Source: Liolophura sinensis (taxonomy: Eukaryota > Mollusca > Polyplacophora > Chitonida > Chitonidae). From it: a stretch of 64,000 bases of DNA. Of the stretch, positions 32,501 to 42,217 are shown piece after piece. Where the stretch lies: positions 45,048,521 through 45,112,520 of the forward strand of contig NC_088302.1 in assembly GCF_032854445.1 (NCBI RefSeq). Direction: 5' to 3'. The notes below the pieces were generated by a model. The model was not told where the DNA came from. It was given only the letters and a program-made list of their open reading frames with translations, and searched no databases. Position numbers and translations under genes: made by a program. Within the stretch, counting starts at the first letter, position 1; every line of letters begins with the position of its first letter.

Positions 32501-34636
32501 ACCATGCCTCGATTATGCAGTACGGACAGGGCGATTGCAATTGGCCTTTTGGAGGCTAACACCCCTGTAAAACAGGTTGCACGTCGAATAGGGGTGACAC
32601 CAAACGCCATTCGGAAATTGCGAGCGAAGTTTCTCGCATCAGGAGGTGTCAAGGACCTGTCAAGAAGTGGAAGGCCCAGGGCAAACACACAAAGACAAGA
32701 TTGGCGAATCGTAAACGTCGCACTAAGGAACAGAATGACATCAGGTATAAGGGTCTGAGTGTGCCACACACAAAAAAAAATAATGCCATTTTCAACTCTA
32801 GTGCGGAGTCATATCACCTAACATCCATTCTGAATTTCAACACCGGAGGTTCAAGATCATGCTGGTGTCGGGGCAAGATGGTTGAGTGCCCAAACAATCA
32901 GGAGACGTCTAAAAGCCAAGCGGCTGGTGAAGAAAGTCTTGTTGCTCCACCATCATAAGATAGCACGTCTGCAGTAGGCGACAAATCACGTTCAGTGGAC
33001 TAGACGGCAGTGGTGAAAGTTCTTTTCACCAACGAAACGCGTGTGTGTCTCTGTCATGTTGACTCTAGGAGACGTGTGTGGCGTCGACAGGGTGAACAGC
33101 ATGCAGAGCACTGCGTGCAGCCAGTAACAGTCTTTGGTGGCGGCAGCGTAATGGTCTGGGCAGGCATCAGTTTGACAGGCAAGACCGATCTGATTCCTAT
33201 TGAGGTAAACTTGGACACTGCTGGCTACATTGCTGAAGTTCTCAGTCTTCATGTTTTGCCCTACACAAGCACGGTTGGAGATGACTTTGTCTTCAATGAT
33301 GACAGTGCACATCCACATAGTGCAAGGATTGTGAATGACTTCTTCCAAACTGAAGGCATTGACCAGGTCCAGTGTCCCACATGTTCTCAGGATCTCAACC
33401 CCATCGAACATCTTTGGGATCAGTTAAAACAATCAGTCTGTTGTCAAGTTGGGATGGAGTCCACTCTTCACGTTTTGAGACGCCACCTTCAGGAAAAGTG
33501 GTTAGCCATACCGCAACATCAGATCGCATGCCTTATCAACACAATGCAAAAGCCTATTCGAAATGTGTTACCATCTCGTGTTGGCTACACACAATATTGA
33601 TAATTACTGGTCATTGAGTGAAAATGATCGAATTCTGTGATAACATAAAGAATTTCCTTTTATGAAATTTTCAAAGTCAACCAATTTTCAGTTTGCGCAT
33701 GCCCATTAGCGCACATCTGCACCTGCACGTTAATCATTGATATACCACGTCCGCTGGATTACTGGGATAGTGTGTGCAGAATTTCATTGCGATCTGGTAA
33801 TTACCACGGGAGATATCAAACAACGTTTTGGGGGGAACTTACTTTTGTTGCACTGTATATTTTGAGATAACAATTGAATTATTTCCCAGGTTCACATCAG
33901 AGTTGCCTCCCCTCCTGTTCTCCACCCCTGTTACATGGGTATTAACATCCCAACGAAAGAAGAGTTGATAGCTAATCACATGTCCACAAAGCAGCTTGCT
34001 CAACATTTTGGTATGTGGAAGTGCTACTTTTCTCATCCTCTGTATTTGTGTGAAAAATGTATTTTTTGTGTGTGAGTGTGTTGTCTTTCAAATAGCATTT
34101 TTTTTCTACTTGGATGTAACTTTTGAATATGATTCGCCTCTAGGTTCCAATACTAGCCCAAAATAAGGCTGGAAGAAATTTAACGTTGGTTATAACCATC
34201 TGTCAATGTGATGGCCCCATGAAAATTGAAGTGGCTTGAACATTTATAATGTAAGGATGGGATGTTGCCTCCTTTCCTATTGAGTGTGCTCTTGCCTCAT
34301 TCACCAAACTTTCTAAGTAATATTTTTTGTACCTTTTCTTGTAAGAGACATCCAGCTACTAGCACCATATGGTGATGTGATGTACAAGAAAAGGTACCAA
34401 AAAAAAAAAAACAACAAATTATTCAAAGTTTTATGAAGTGCCCGGTTGAAGTTTGAGTTCTAACTATTAAAAAGTTACCTGTAATTTTGTTTTGTTCAGG
34501 TGCAGACAGTCTAGAGTACATGACACTGGATGGTTTGGTGTCGGCCGTTACGGACAACATTTCAGAGAAGGGGAGAAAGATTGGCCACTGTACGGCCTGC
34601 CTGAGTGGTCAGTACCCCACAAAACTGGACTGGTGA
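23540..34636 (+). CDS. PPAT: Amidophosphoribosyltransferase (PPAT / GPAT)
   Basis: Catalyses the committed step of de novo purine synthesis, PRPP + glutamine to phosphoribosylamine. Exons: 23540-23706, 25732-25868, 26657-26790, 27041-27153, 27824-27963, 28532-28636, 29113-29241, 29741-29868, 31603-31824, 33890-34010, 34500-34636 (TGA 34634-34636). They total 1533 nt, or 510 residues, against 517 in human, and all phases match. A propeptide of about 24 residues precedes the nucleophile Cys25 in CGVFG. The glutaminase domain shows [27 protein letters not shown] and [10 protein letters not shown]. The phosphoribosyltransferase domain shows [13 protein letters not shown] and the PRPP loop [12 protein letters not shown] (about 399-410). 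Cysteines that fit the Fe-S ligands are in AFCIFEY, LHPCYMG and GHCTACLSG. Two ATGs in tandem (23540, 23543) are possible starts. Exon 9 is preceded by two decoy copies of its own junction. The gene is head to head with PAICS. Confidence 0.97.
23998..24076 (-). mobile_element. SINE family 1 fragment, degraded
   Basis: The reverse complement resembles the SINE body (ctgactttctctccag, ctgccagccacctg, gggtttcccc-like). It lies in PPAT intron 1. Confidence 0.5.
25322..25618 (+). mobile_element. Full-length tRNA-derived SINE with target-site duplication
   Basis: The element spans 25334-25606 and is flanked by perfect 12-bp direct repeats tcaaacctcagc at 25322-25333 and 25607-25618. The head has an A-box-like tggctcagtcgg and a B-box-like gagttcaagtcc. 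The body runs to taaaacaccaatc and an A-run of about 20. This is the best-preserved copy and so the youngest in the window. It sits about 114 bp before PPAT exon 2. Confidence 0.97.
27522..27737 (+). mobile_element. SINE family 1, head partly lost
   Basis: Contains caatgacccaggagcctcac, gatggtcgtgggtt, gtgaaatattcttgagtac and a short aaat tail. It lies in the PPAT intron ending at exon 5 (27824). Confidence 0.88.
28121..28240 (+). mobile_element. SINE family 1, 3' half
   Basis: Carries catgggtttcccc, ctctcaccataatgcttgcc and gaaatattcttgag, then ends without an A tail. It lies in a PPAT intron. Confidence 0.8.
28750..28920 (-). mobile_element. Possible tRNA-derived SINE fragment of another family
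   Basis: The minus strand begins tctagtggttgaaaagcaga and contains a B-box-like ggtttaaatcccaggg, the arrangement of a tRNA-derived head. No second copy was found in the window, so the call is weak. Confidence 0.35.
30027..31245. mobile_element. Non-autonomous pogo/Tigger-like DNA transposon
   Basis: Left end cagtgcagcctcgctatagc (30027) and right end tatagcgaggctacactg (to 31245) are inverted repeats of about 20 bp with two mismatches, about 1.2 kb apart. A TA precedes the left end. Ends of the form CAGTG..CCTCG.TATA are typical of invertebrate pogo/Tigger elements. No transposase frame was seen inside. It lies in PPAT intron 8. Confidence 0.7.
31252..31299 (+). mobile_element. SINE family 1 tail fragment
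   Basis: aaagtgaaattgatattcttgag... with caccaatgaaataaata. It directly abuts the right end of the pogo-like element in PPAT intron 8. Confidence 0.5.
31442..31680 (+). repeat. 76-bp tandem triplication spanning the PPAT exon 9 acceptor
   Basis: The block starting t(c)tggaataccatatg recurs at 31451, 31527 and 31603, exactly 76 bp apart, each time preceded by an AG (tttag, tttacag, tttacag). Each copy includes the first 16 codons or so of exon 9 ([15 protein letters not shown]). Only the third continues into TFIQPSKRL. The first two carry His instead of Arg after YVG. Because 76 is not a multiple of three, using either upstream acceptor and reading through leads to a stop. Confidence 0.97.
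32270..33855 (+). mobile_element. Tc1-like DNA transposon with long terminal inverted repeats
   Basis: Ends cagtgcaacaaaagtaagtt (32270) and aacttacttttgttgcactg (to 33855). The inverted similarity extends about 165 bp inward from each end with scattered mismatches. The right flank is TA and the left flank AA, consistent with a mutated TA target duplication. The element is 1586 bp with one transposase region. It is inserted in PPAT intron 9, 446 bp after exon 9 and 34 bp before exon 10. The long inverted repeats are unusual for classic Tc1 but known in related lineages. Confidence 0.95.
32504..33600 (+). pseudogene. Tc1-type transposase, broken
   Basis: Remains of a DD34E transposase. The N-terminal part (32504-32758) shows the paired-like helix-turn-helix ([20 protein letters not shown]) and a GRPR box. 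The C-terminal part (33010-33600) shows [25 protein letters not shown] and [14 protein letters not shown], with 34 residues between the second acidic residue and the Glu. The first catalytic Asp appears as Asn (FTNET in place of FSDES). The stretch between the two parts is out of frame with in-frame stops, so no intact enzyme is encoded. The end is GYTQY before TGA at 33598-33600. Confidence 0.93.
34303..34434. repeat. Foldback repeat in PPAT intron 10
   Basis: Arms ttttttgtaccttttcttgta (34323-34343) and tacaagaaaaggtaccaaaaaa (34383-34404) are inverted, with one extra base. Weaker inverted similarity continues outward (aactttctaagtaatatt against aaattattcaaagttt). No open frame. Probably a small hairpin transposon remnant. 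Confidence 0.75.
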
Positions 34637-35201
34637 CAAGATGCTAACAGTGACCCGTGGGATAAGGTGGAACACTTGTAAACGTCCACTGATACCATAC
34701 CTGTTGAACAAGCTGGACTAATAGCAGGGTGATATCAGAGCTACATGCAGATCCATATGTTGGGTGTCTTGTTCAACATGCACTTGCTGCAGTGTAGATT
34801 TACATGGAAACTGACCGCTTCAGTAAAGTTGGCAGGTGGGGACCCTTACCTATTAGCAGTTAGTCAGAGACTGTCTCCTCCAACACCATGGCTCTGTGGT
34901 TACAGTATACTGACACATACAGCAAACTGACAGTGTTATTTATTGTGATCCGAAGAAAGTGCTGTAATAGAAACAGCTTGGCCTGTCCGTCATGTACCAG
35001 ATACCAGTAATACTGGCTCCTTTGCTGTTGTGATACTTCTGAGTAGAATTTAATGAGCTTCAGTATGTAGGCAAAGCTGTGGTACAGATCTATCTTAATG
35101 TTAAACTGGTTAAACCATAGCCAGATGAATATGCATGTATGTAAAGGTAGTGGTGAGTTGTGCAGTCTGCATGAAACAGAACTGGGTAGCCCAATTCTTC
35201 C
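34637..35201 (+). other. PPAT 3' flank, no gene seen
   Basis: Probably begins with the PPAT 3' UTR. No coding similarity was found and the polyadenylation point cannot be placed. Confidence 0.35.
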
Positions 35202-35396
35202 AAAATTTGGGATAGATATAAGTAGTGTTGTGATGAAAGTAGAATATTACATTTCTTTACCAGCCTTTTGGAAAAGTAAAGAGATGAGTATGTATGTTGC
35301 TCATTAGACAGTCTAACCATGTGAGGAAAAGAAATTGCATTTATATTGGCTAAAGTGAGCAGACCAGATGTCCCAGATTTTAGAAGAAATAGAGTA
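35202..35396 (+). repeat. Dispersed repeat A, copy 2
   Basis: Second copy of the element at 12695-12904, in the same orientation and colinear, with a deletion of about 20 bp relative to the first. Confidence 0.75.
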
Positions 35397-35623
35397 CCCT
35401 GATTGTCATCACATATTACTGGAGATATTAATAACACACTGATAGGTTATGGTCTTGGAATTTCTCACAGAATGAGACATGCATCTTAAGGCCACAGTAA
35501 AGTGGACAAATTTTCAGTATATTATTGTAGGTTATACAAGAGAGTTCGGGTAAAAAAGTCCTATTTGCTGCTCAAATCAACTTCTCTATATTTTCCAAGA
35601 ATAGCTCAAATTATTACCATCAT

Positions 35624-35825
35624 GGGGTAAAGAAAACCAAACTAAACCACCGACCTTTGGCAAGTGTTTATATGTCTTAGTTATGGAAAGCAAGTGTTCT
35701 TGCAAAAACAGCGTTACTAACGCTATTAAATTCGCACCATGATGTCACTGAAGAGCAGAAGCATGGGAATCTTGAAATTCTGCGAGAAAGACTGAGACTG
35801 AATTAAGACTTCACTTGTCTGAAAC
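35624..35825 (+). repeat. Dispersed repeat B, copy 1
   Basis: About 200 bp nearly identical to 38383-38587. Shared blocks include aagaaaaccaaactaaacca, ggcaagtgtttatatgtctt, gcaaaaacagcgttactaac and gatgtcactgaagagcag. It is flanked by two copies of agaatagctcaaattattac (35600, 35828), hinting at a nested or tandem structure. Confidence 0.88.
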
Positions 35826-36915
35826 GAAGAATAGCTCAAATTATTACCATCAGCAAATAGCAGTTTTGCACCTACTATTTATAGTGTTAAAATGATTCTA
35901 AAAAGTTATGGTGCAAACCGTTATATACTTTTTTGGAACATCACCGATTTTGAAGGATAACGCGCACAGATGAGGCTGATATTTTTGTACCAAGAAACAT
36001 AATTACTTGAGCTATTCTAAAAAAATAATAGCAACAATTGAACTGGATTTGTGGTGATTGATTTTTTGCCAAAAGTCTCCAGTGTAGCCTTGTTAATTGT
36101 GGCAAAGGAAAATGAGGTTGTAACTCTTAACCGCTAGTTTGCAATTAAGTAATCCTTAAAATTTCTGCTTTATGTATCACCTGTTAGCAGGCATTTGACA
36201 TTTCATTAATCATTAATTAATCATTAAACAGTGACATGGGCAGTGTAATCACGTGGTGGAATTGGTGGGAAAATGTAGGTCTTCCAGTTGGTGTATTTCA
36301 ATGCAGAACATGACCTAAGAGTCATTTAAATGAAGTACACAAGTTGACAGGATTTTCAACCCTAAAATATAGGTGCAAGATAGTCATAGAGATTTGAACC
36401 AAACTTTAGTCCCGAGGTTTAGTCTCCTCAAGTTCACTTTTGAAAGTGTATTGATGAGGATATCAACATTGCAGAACTTACATTTTAGTATTCATGCCAA
36501 AAAACAAAACAAAACAAAAAACAGCAACATTATTATTTCATTGGCATTTTACATTTATCTTTATACTCCATGCACTGGCATCATTTCCCTGCTGGTATGG
36601 TTTGCATAATCATCTGATATGCCCATTTAATTTACCAACATTTTTCTTAATACCTTTTAAGATATGAATATAGGCAGCTACTTTGAAATGAGCAAGTCCC
36701 AAAAAGTTGCCAGTTTGTAGGCTTGTCTGTCAAGGACTCTAAATTTGAATCTCATGCCATGCTATTTGTTGTCTCTCCAAGTCAGTTTTTCTATTTTTTT
36801 TTTTCCTACAAAGCGGCTTGACAAGCCTGGATGTATAATGGTTCGGCTACAATCTTATAATCTATAGGAATCACAGCAAACCTAAATACACACCCCATGA
36901 TGGTCTTGTGAAGCA

Positions 36916-37773
36916 GCCATCATCCATGTAGGATGTTCTCAGGATTCAGCCATCATCCATGTAGGATGTTCTCAGGATTCAACCATCATCCATGTAGGAT
37001 GTTCTCAGAATTCAGCCATCATCCATGTAGGATGGTCTCAGAATTCAGCCATCATCCATGTAGGATGTTCTCAGAATTCAGCCATCATCCATGTAGGATG
37101 GTCTCAGGATTCAACCATCATCCATGTAGGATGGTCTCAGAATTCAGCCATCATCCATTTAGGATGTTCTCAGAATTCAGCCATCATCCATGTAGGATGG
37201 TCTCAGGATTCAGCCATCATCCATGTAGGATGGTCTCAGGATTCAACCATCATCCATGTAGGATGGTCTCAGGATTCAACCATCATCCATGTAGGATGGT
37301 CTCAGAATTCAGCCATCATCCATGTAGGATGGTCTCAGGATTCAACCATCATCCATGTAGGATGGTCTCAGAATTCAGCCATCATCCATGTAGGATGGTC
37401 TCAGGATTCAACCATCATCCATGTATGATGGTCTCAGAATTCAGCCATCATCCATGTAGGATGGTCTCAGGATTCAGCCATCATCCATGTAGGATGGTCT
37501 CAGAATTCAGCCATCATCCATGTAGGATGGTCTCAGAATTCAGCCATCATCCATGTAGGATGTTCTCAGAATTCAGCCATCATCCATGTAGGATGTTCTC
37601 AGAATTCAGCCATCATCCATGTAGGATGGTCTCAGGATTCAACCATCATCCATGTATGATGGTCTCAGGATTCAACCATCATCCATGTAGGATGTTCTCA
37701 GGATTCAGCCATCATCCATGTAGGATGGTCTCAGAATTCAGCCATCATTCACGTGGGATGTACAATCCCGCTG
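36916..37773 (+). repeat. 33-bp minisatellite, 25 units without any length change
   Basis: The unit starts (g/a)ccatcatccatgtaggatg at 36916 and recurs every 33 bp to 37741, exactly 25 steps. No insertion or deletion is visible. Variation is confined to a few positions (G/T in atg(g/t)tctc, A/G in cag(a/g)attc, G/A in (g/a)cc). Each unit contains the small inverted repeat catcc-atgta-ggatg. From 37774 to about 37925 a related but irregular series of shorter motifs follows (catgatgcagccat, tcttgcttgcttg). Confidence 0.97.
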
Positions 37774-38382
37774 GGATGGTTGCAAGATGCAGCCATGATT
37801 CATCTTGCTTGCTTGCATGATGCAGCCATAATTCATCTTGCTTGCTTGCATGATGTAACCGTCTTCGAAATATGAAGTATGGATGGTTGCAGTCATGATC
37901 CATATTGTCCAGTCACATGACAAATTTTGCGTCCATGTACAATGTATGGTTGATGTTCATGTGGTGTTATTTTGACTGTTTGTATTCTGGCTGTCTTTCA
38001 AGGAGGATGACAGTGCCTGTTATTTAAGCAGTATATATCATAAAGTTGTTGGAAATGAATTATTTTGACATGAAGTATTTGAACCAGTTAAAAGTTTTTC
38101 TTGTAAGAAAGCTTTTTGTCCTTTGTCATCGTGGTTTATACTCTCATCTTGACAAAAGTATATACATGTATATGTATAACAAAATTAAAGTCACTTCTTT
38201 GTTGAAACATGTATTTTGGATTCTCTGTTATTTTGCCATTGAAATATCCTAAACTGTTCTCATGAAAATTGTAATCGTGGGCCTTCTGTCTGTTTAAAAT
38301 AAATATGCTTCTTATACCAACCTGCCTCTTTTCAACCATGCTATATTCAAGTGCAATATTCGCATATGGTAGTGGTTAATTT

Positions 38383-38587
38383 CATGGGTGAAGAAAACCA
38401 AACTAAACCACTGATCTTTGGCAAGTGTTTATATGTCTTAGTTATGGAAGACAAGTGTTCTCGCAAAAACAGCGTTACTAACACTATTAAATTCGCACCA
38501 AGATGTCACTGAAGAGCAGATGCATGGAAATCTTGAAAATTCTGCGGGCCTGATTGAGACTGAATTAAAATGTTGTTCGTCTGAAAT
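38383..38587 (+). repeat. Dispersed repeat B, copy 2
   Basis: Second copy of 35624-35825, in the same orientation. The phrase taaaccaccgacct also recurs just downstream at 38689, so a larger element may be involved. Confidence 0.85.
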
Positions 38588-38599
38588 AGGGCAGGGTTT

Positions 38600-41140
38600 C
38601 ATTTGATAGTTTATTGCCATAATCAAGAATTTTCACTTATATTTTGGGGGTAAGTTTTATGGCTGAAGGAAACCCAAATGCCTGAAGTAAACCACCGACC
38701 TATGAGAAGAATTTCAGAATCAAATTCACTGTACAAAAAATAATAGCATAACCCATTTTTACACCTCTGTCATCCAACTTTATCAATATGGTGAGCAAAT
38801 CCCATACAATAATTTAGCTATTTTATGTATAAAATACAGCTTTGGGCATTGTTTTTAATGGTCTTTCCACCAAAGCCTATTTATTTTGGGAGTATTTTTT
38901 TACTTTGAAAGTTCTCGTCTTGGGCAAACAGTTCAAGTGACCGTAACATCTGATTTTTAGTTATATGAAAAACAGGAACAAGGAATCCAAGTATCAACAT
39001 CATCCTTTAATGACTCATTGTTTAATGACACTTAAACACATTACATCAATATTACACCACGTTCTGAAGGTAAGATTCTTTACCTGGCTGTATGAAGAAA
39101 TTATTCAGTAGAATGGTTCTATGCAGTCAAATAAAAGAAGAGACAAGCCTTTATAACAGTCCTCGAGTATAAAGAGACAGAATAATGCAAACAATTAGTT
39201 GAGCAAAACTTACAAACTTCAGCCTACCATAAGAGGACAGAGCTACATGCATGCAGAAAACACTTGTGTCACAGTTTTGTTGACAGTGACATGTTTCTAT
39301 ACCAGAGACAATAACTGAAAAGTTTGCTATGTTAAAATAACACAGGTCATAGTATCGGTTATAATGAACTGTCTAAAACAGTCTAGGAAAACAGTCTCGT
39401 GTTAAAAAAAAAAAAAAAAATATTTGGCTTTGCAATCACACCTGCTGAACAATTTGAAACTGAACAAAATGTAAACATGAAAATCCCCACATACAATCCA
39501 AATATGACTACTTAAACAAACCCTGTAGAATTAGTAAAAACTTGAGCAGTGTGTTACATGCACCAGATAAAGCATAACACCAGAAATACACCTGTAAGTT
39601 TTGGTACGAGAAGACTCGTGCGAGAAACTGATGTTAAAAACAGGCATGTAATCACTGTTGACTAGATCCTTCTCCCATACTATACACAAAGACCTTTCGG
39701 ATGGCACGATTTAATCTTTTATTTAACACAGGCACTTCTGTATTAGTAAATTAAGACCCGAGTTGACAATATAGTAACACAGTCCTTGGCAAATTTTCAA
39801 CACCCATGAGCCAGTTTTAGTCCATAACAATGAGTTACAAATATGTGACCCAGGTTCACTGAATGGTAAGTCTGAGAGTTACTGAGTTACAAAAACACAA
39901 GACCCAGATTCAATAAATGATAAGAGAGTTAACACAACATATGATCCAGATTGTGATTCACTACATCAATACACTGCATCTACAGGTAATGAATTGACTA
40001 AGGGAGTGTAGCCAAATATTGTCTATTACTCTAATTCAATTAAATATTGATTTACTGAGCATTTAGCGTTTGGTCAATTTTGAAAAAGATCAAGAGGCCC
40101 TCCTCACCTTGCGATCCCTTCGCGATTGGTGTAAAATGGATTCCGACTGAGTCTGTAAGATCTCAGGACAAGTGCGAGATCGCTGTTGTCAGAAGCAAAG
40201 AAAGACGAAAGTTGTTCCATGTGGCACGCTGGGGAGATGACGAAAACGAATCTAAAGAATAATGGAGGGATGCTGAGAATTCCACCAAACTTGGTCAGAA
40301 AAAGACCAAGAATTGTTTCATTTTATTACAGGGAATATATGACATGGCAATCCCAGTTTCAACTAACACAAAGCCAATAACATTTTTCTTCATTACAGAT
40401 GGACATAACCTGCAAGGCATGCACCTTTTAGCCCACGTACACGTACTTGACATTTTTTAAAAAATCCCATGCTAATATTAACATGTGCGAGGGTGTCTCT
40501 TTTGGCCTAAATTAAGCAGGCTGTCATTAAAGTTTCACTGATTATTTATATATTGTCCTATTTAACAGAAAACTATACTTTTTCATAAATTTTTAAAATA
40601 CTCTTAATATATAATTTAATCACTGCCACAAGTGCTAACACATACAAGTAAATGTTGTAAAAAGAAGATAAGTACGACATATGGCCAAAGTGGAACTGGA
40701 AGTCTGCTATATTATAAATGCACGACCCAGATTTATTTTATTTTAGTATAAAGAATATAGCATGAAGTCCCTCAGACTTTCAGTTAGACCAATACATTTT
40801 GCCTCATTACTGATTCACAAAATCTGCAAGACTGGACGCAAACAGGTTACAAACAATTATGACTGGAAATGTGCCACTTTATCGTCCCTCGCCATATCTC
40901 TGGCCAACGGTAAGATCTGGGAATATACAGCAATGTGTCGTTGTTTTATTGTACATAAATCAGGACAGGTGTAATAACAGTAATAGGCGGTATGAACATT
41001 TTCAGCGGTGTGATTCTCGTTATTCTGTACGTCTGGAACCTATGCATCGAAACAGGCCTTGCCCAACAGAATAAAGCATATGCATTACAATAAAATAGGA
41101 GATGTAGACATGAAATGTGATTGTTACTGCCCATGCAACC
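38600..41140. other. Gene-free intergenic stretch
   Basis: No exon-like sequence. Between about 39835 and 39960 loosely repeated phrases (gagttaca.a.a, gacccag.ttca) suggest a decayed tandem repeat. Short open frames near 40080 and 40186 have no recognisable domain. Confidence 0.4.
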
Positions 41141-41264
41141 GACACAGCGTGGAGCTGCACTGTAGGCCTGCGGAGGCTGCCGACACAGCGTGGAGCTGCA
41201 CTGTAGGCCTGCGGAGGCTGCCGACACAGCGTGGAGCTGCACTGTAGGCCTGCGGAGGCTGCCA
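41141..41264. repeat. 41-bp GC-rich tandem repeat, three units
   Basis: Unit cgacacagcgtggagctgca plus ctgtaggcctgcggaggctg and c, repeated three times almost without change. It is notably GC-rich for this region. The minus-strand open frame across it merely reflects the repeat. Confidence 0.93.
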
Positions 41265-42217
41265 CACCTTTCCTCACTGCTGGATACCGAAGGGTCATCA
41301 GCAGGAGAACAAAATCCCAACACTAGGACAGTAATAAAGACGATGAAGCAATTCTCTGAAATGTGAATACGTAACATCCGAAAACTGACAATCCAAAAAA
41401 CATGAAGTGTAACTCCCAGCTGAGCTGACATTGAGTAATTCAGAATATCACTCAGTAAATACCTGATTTTGAATGGTCACCTTTATTTTTTCATGGAATC
41501 AACCATGGCTGATTTACTTACGTGCCCATACAACAAACTGGTAGGTCTTAAATCTGGGAAGATTTTCAGTAATTTTAATTAGGTTAGCACATTTATAGTT
41601 CTAGCTGTACAATTTATTTCAGGAGTTTTCATTAATTAATTTTCACTGATGGTGCACAAACTGGCATGTCAAAGCCGGGATGTTTTATTCATCTCAGGCT
41701 TCTTCGGATCACTGTGATTTTGCTATATCACTCAATCTCTGTCAAGCAAGGTATGCGATTTTTATTATGTTCATTCTAATTGTGGAGGTAGAATAGTCCA
41801 TGTACCCATCAAAAAGTTATTGTGATGCGGTCATACTTTGGGATTATAGTTTCATACGTGCATACAGGCCTACTATATCAGAGTTGTGCGGTTTTCAGAG
41901 AGGTCATTGTTTCACTTCATGACAGGGCAGCACTCAAATCTCAATTGAATCGTGATTTCATTTAATCAAAACCAATCACAAACTTGTCATCAAAGGTACA
42001 ATCCTCAAATTTAGTTGGTGGTTTTTATGAAGAGGTTGTCTGACCAGTCACTGGTACCTGTGTGGTATCTACTTGTAACTGAGAATCAGTTTGCAATAAA
42101 TTTTCCACATAAGTTTGTGTGTACTGCAGTAAAGTTCCCATGAATTATCTCCAGCCACAAAGACACTACCAGACTAATATCACAGGATCTTTGGATAGTG
42201 GCTTCCTCTCCAGCAGA

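Noticed and set aside
36933-37820. 295-residue open frame of HHPCRMVSEFS-like repeats
   Set aside because: It is produced automatically by a 33-bp repeat unit lacking stops in one frame. No domain, no splice context and no codon bias unlike the repeat itself. Described as a minisatellite instead.
40946-41431. 161-residue minus-strand open frame
   Set aside because: Explained by the 41-bp GC-rich repeat; flanking residues show no family resemblance.
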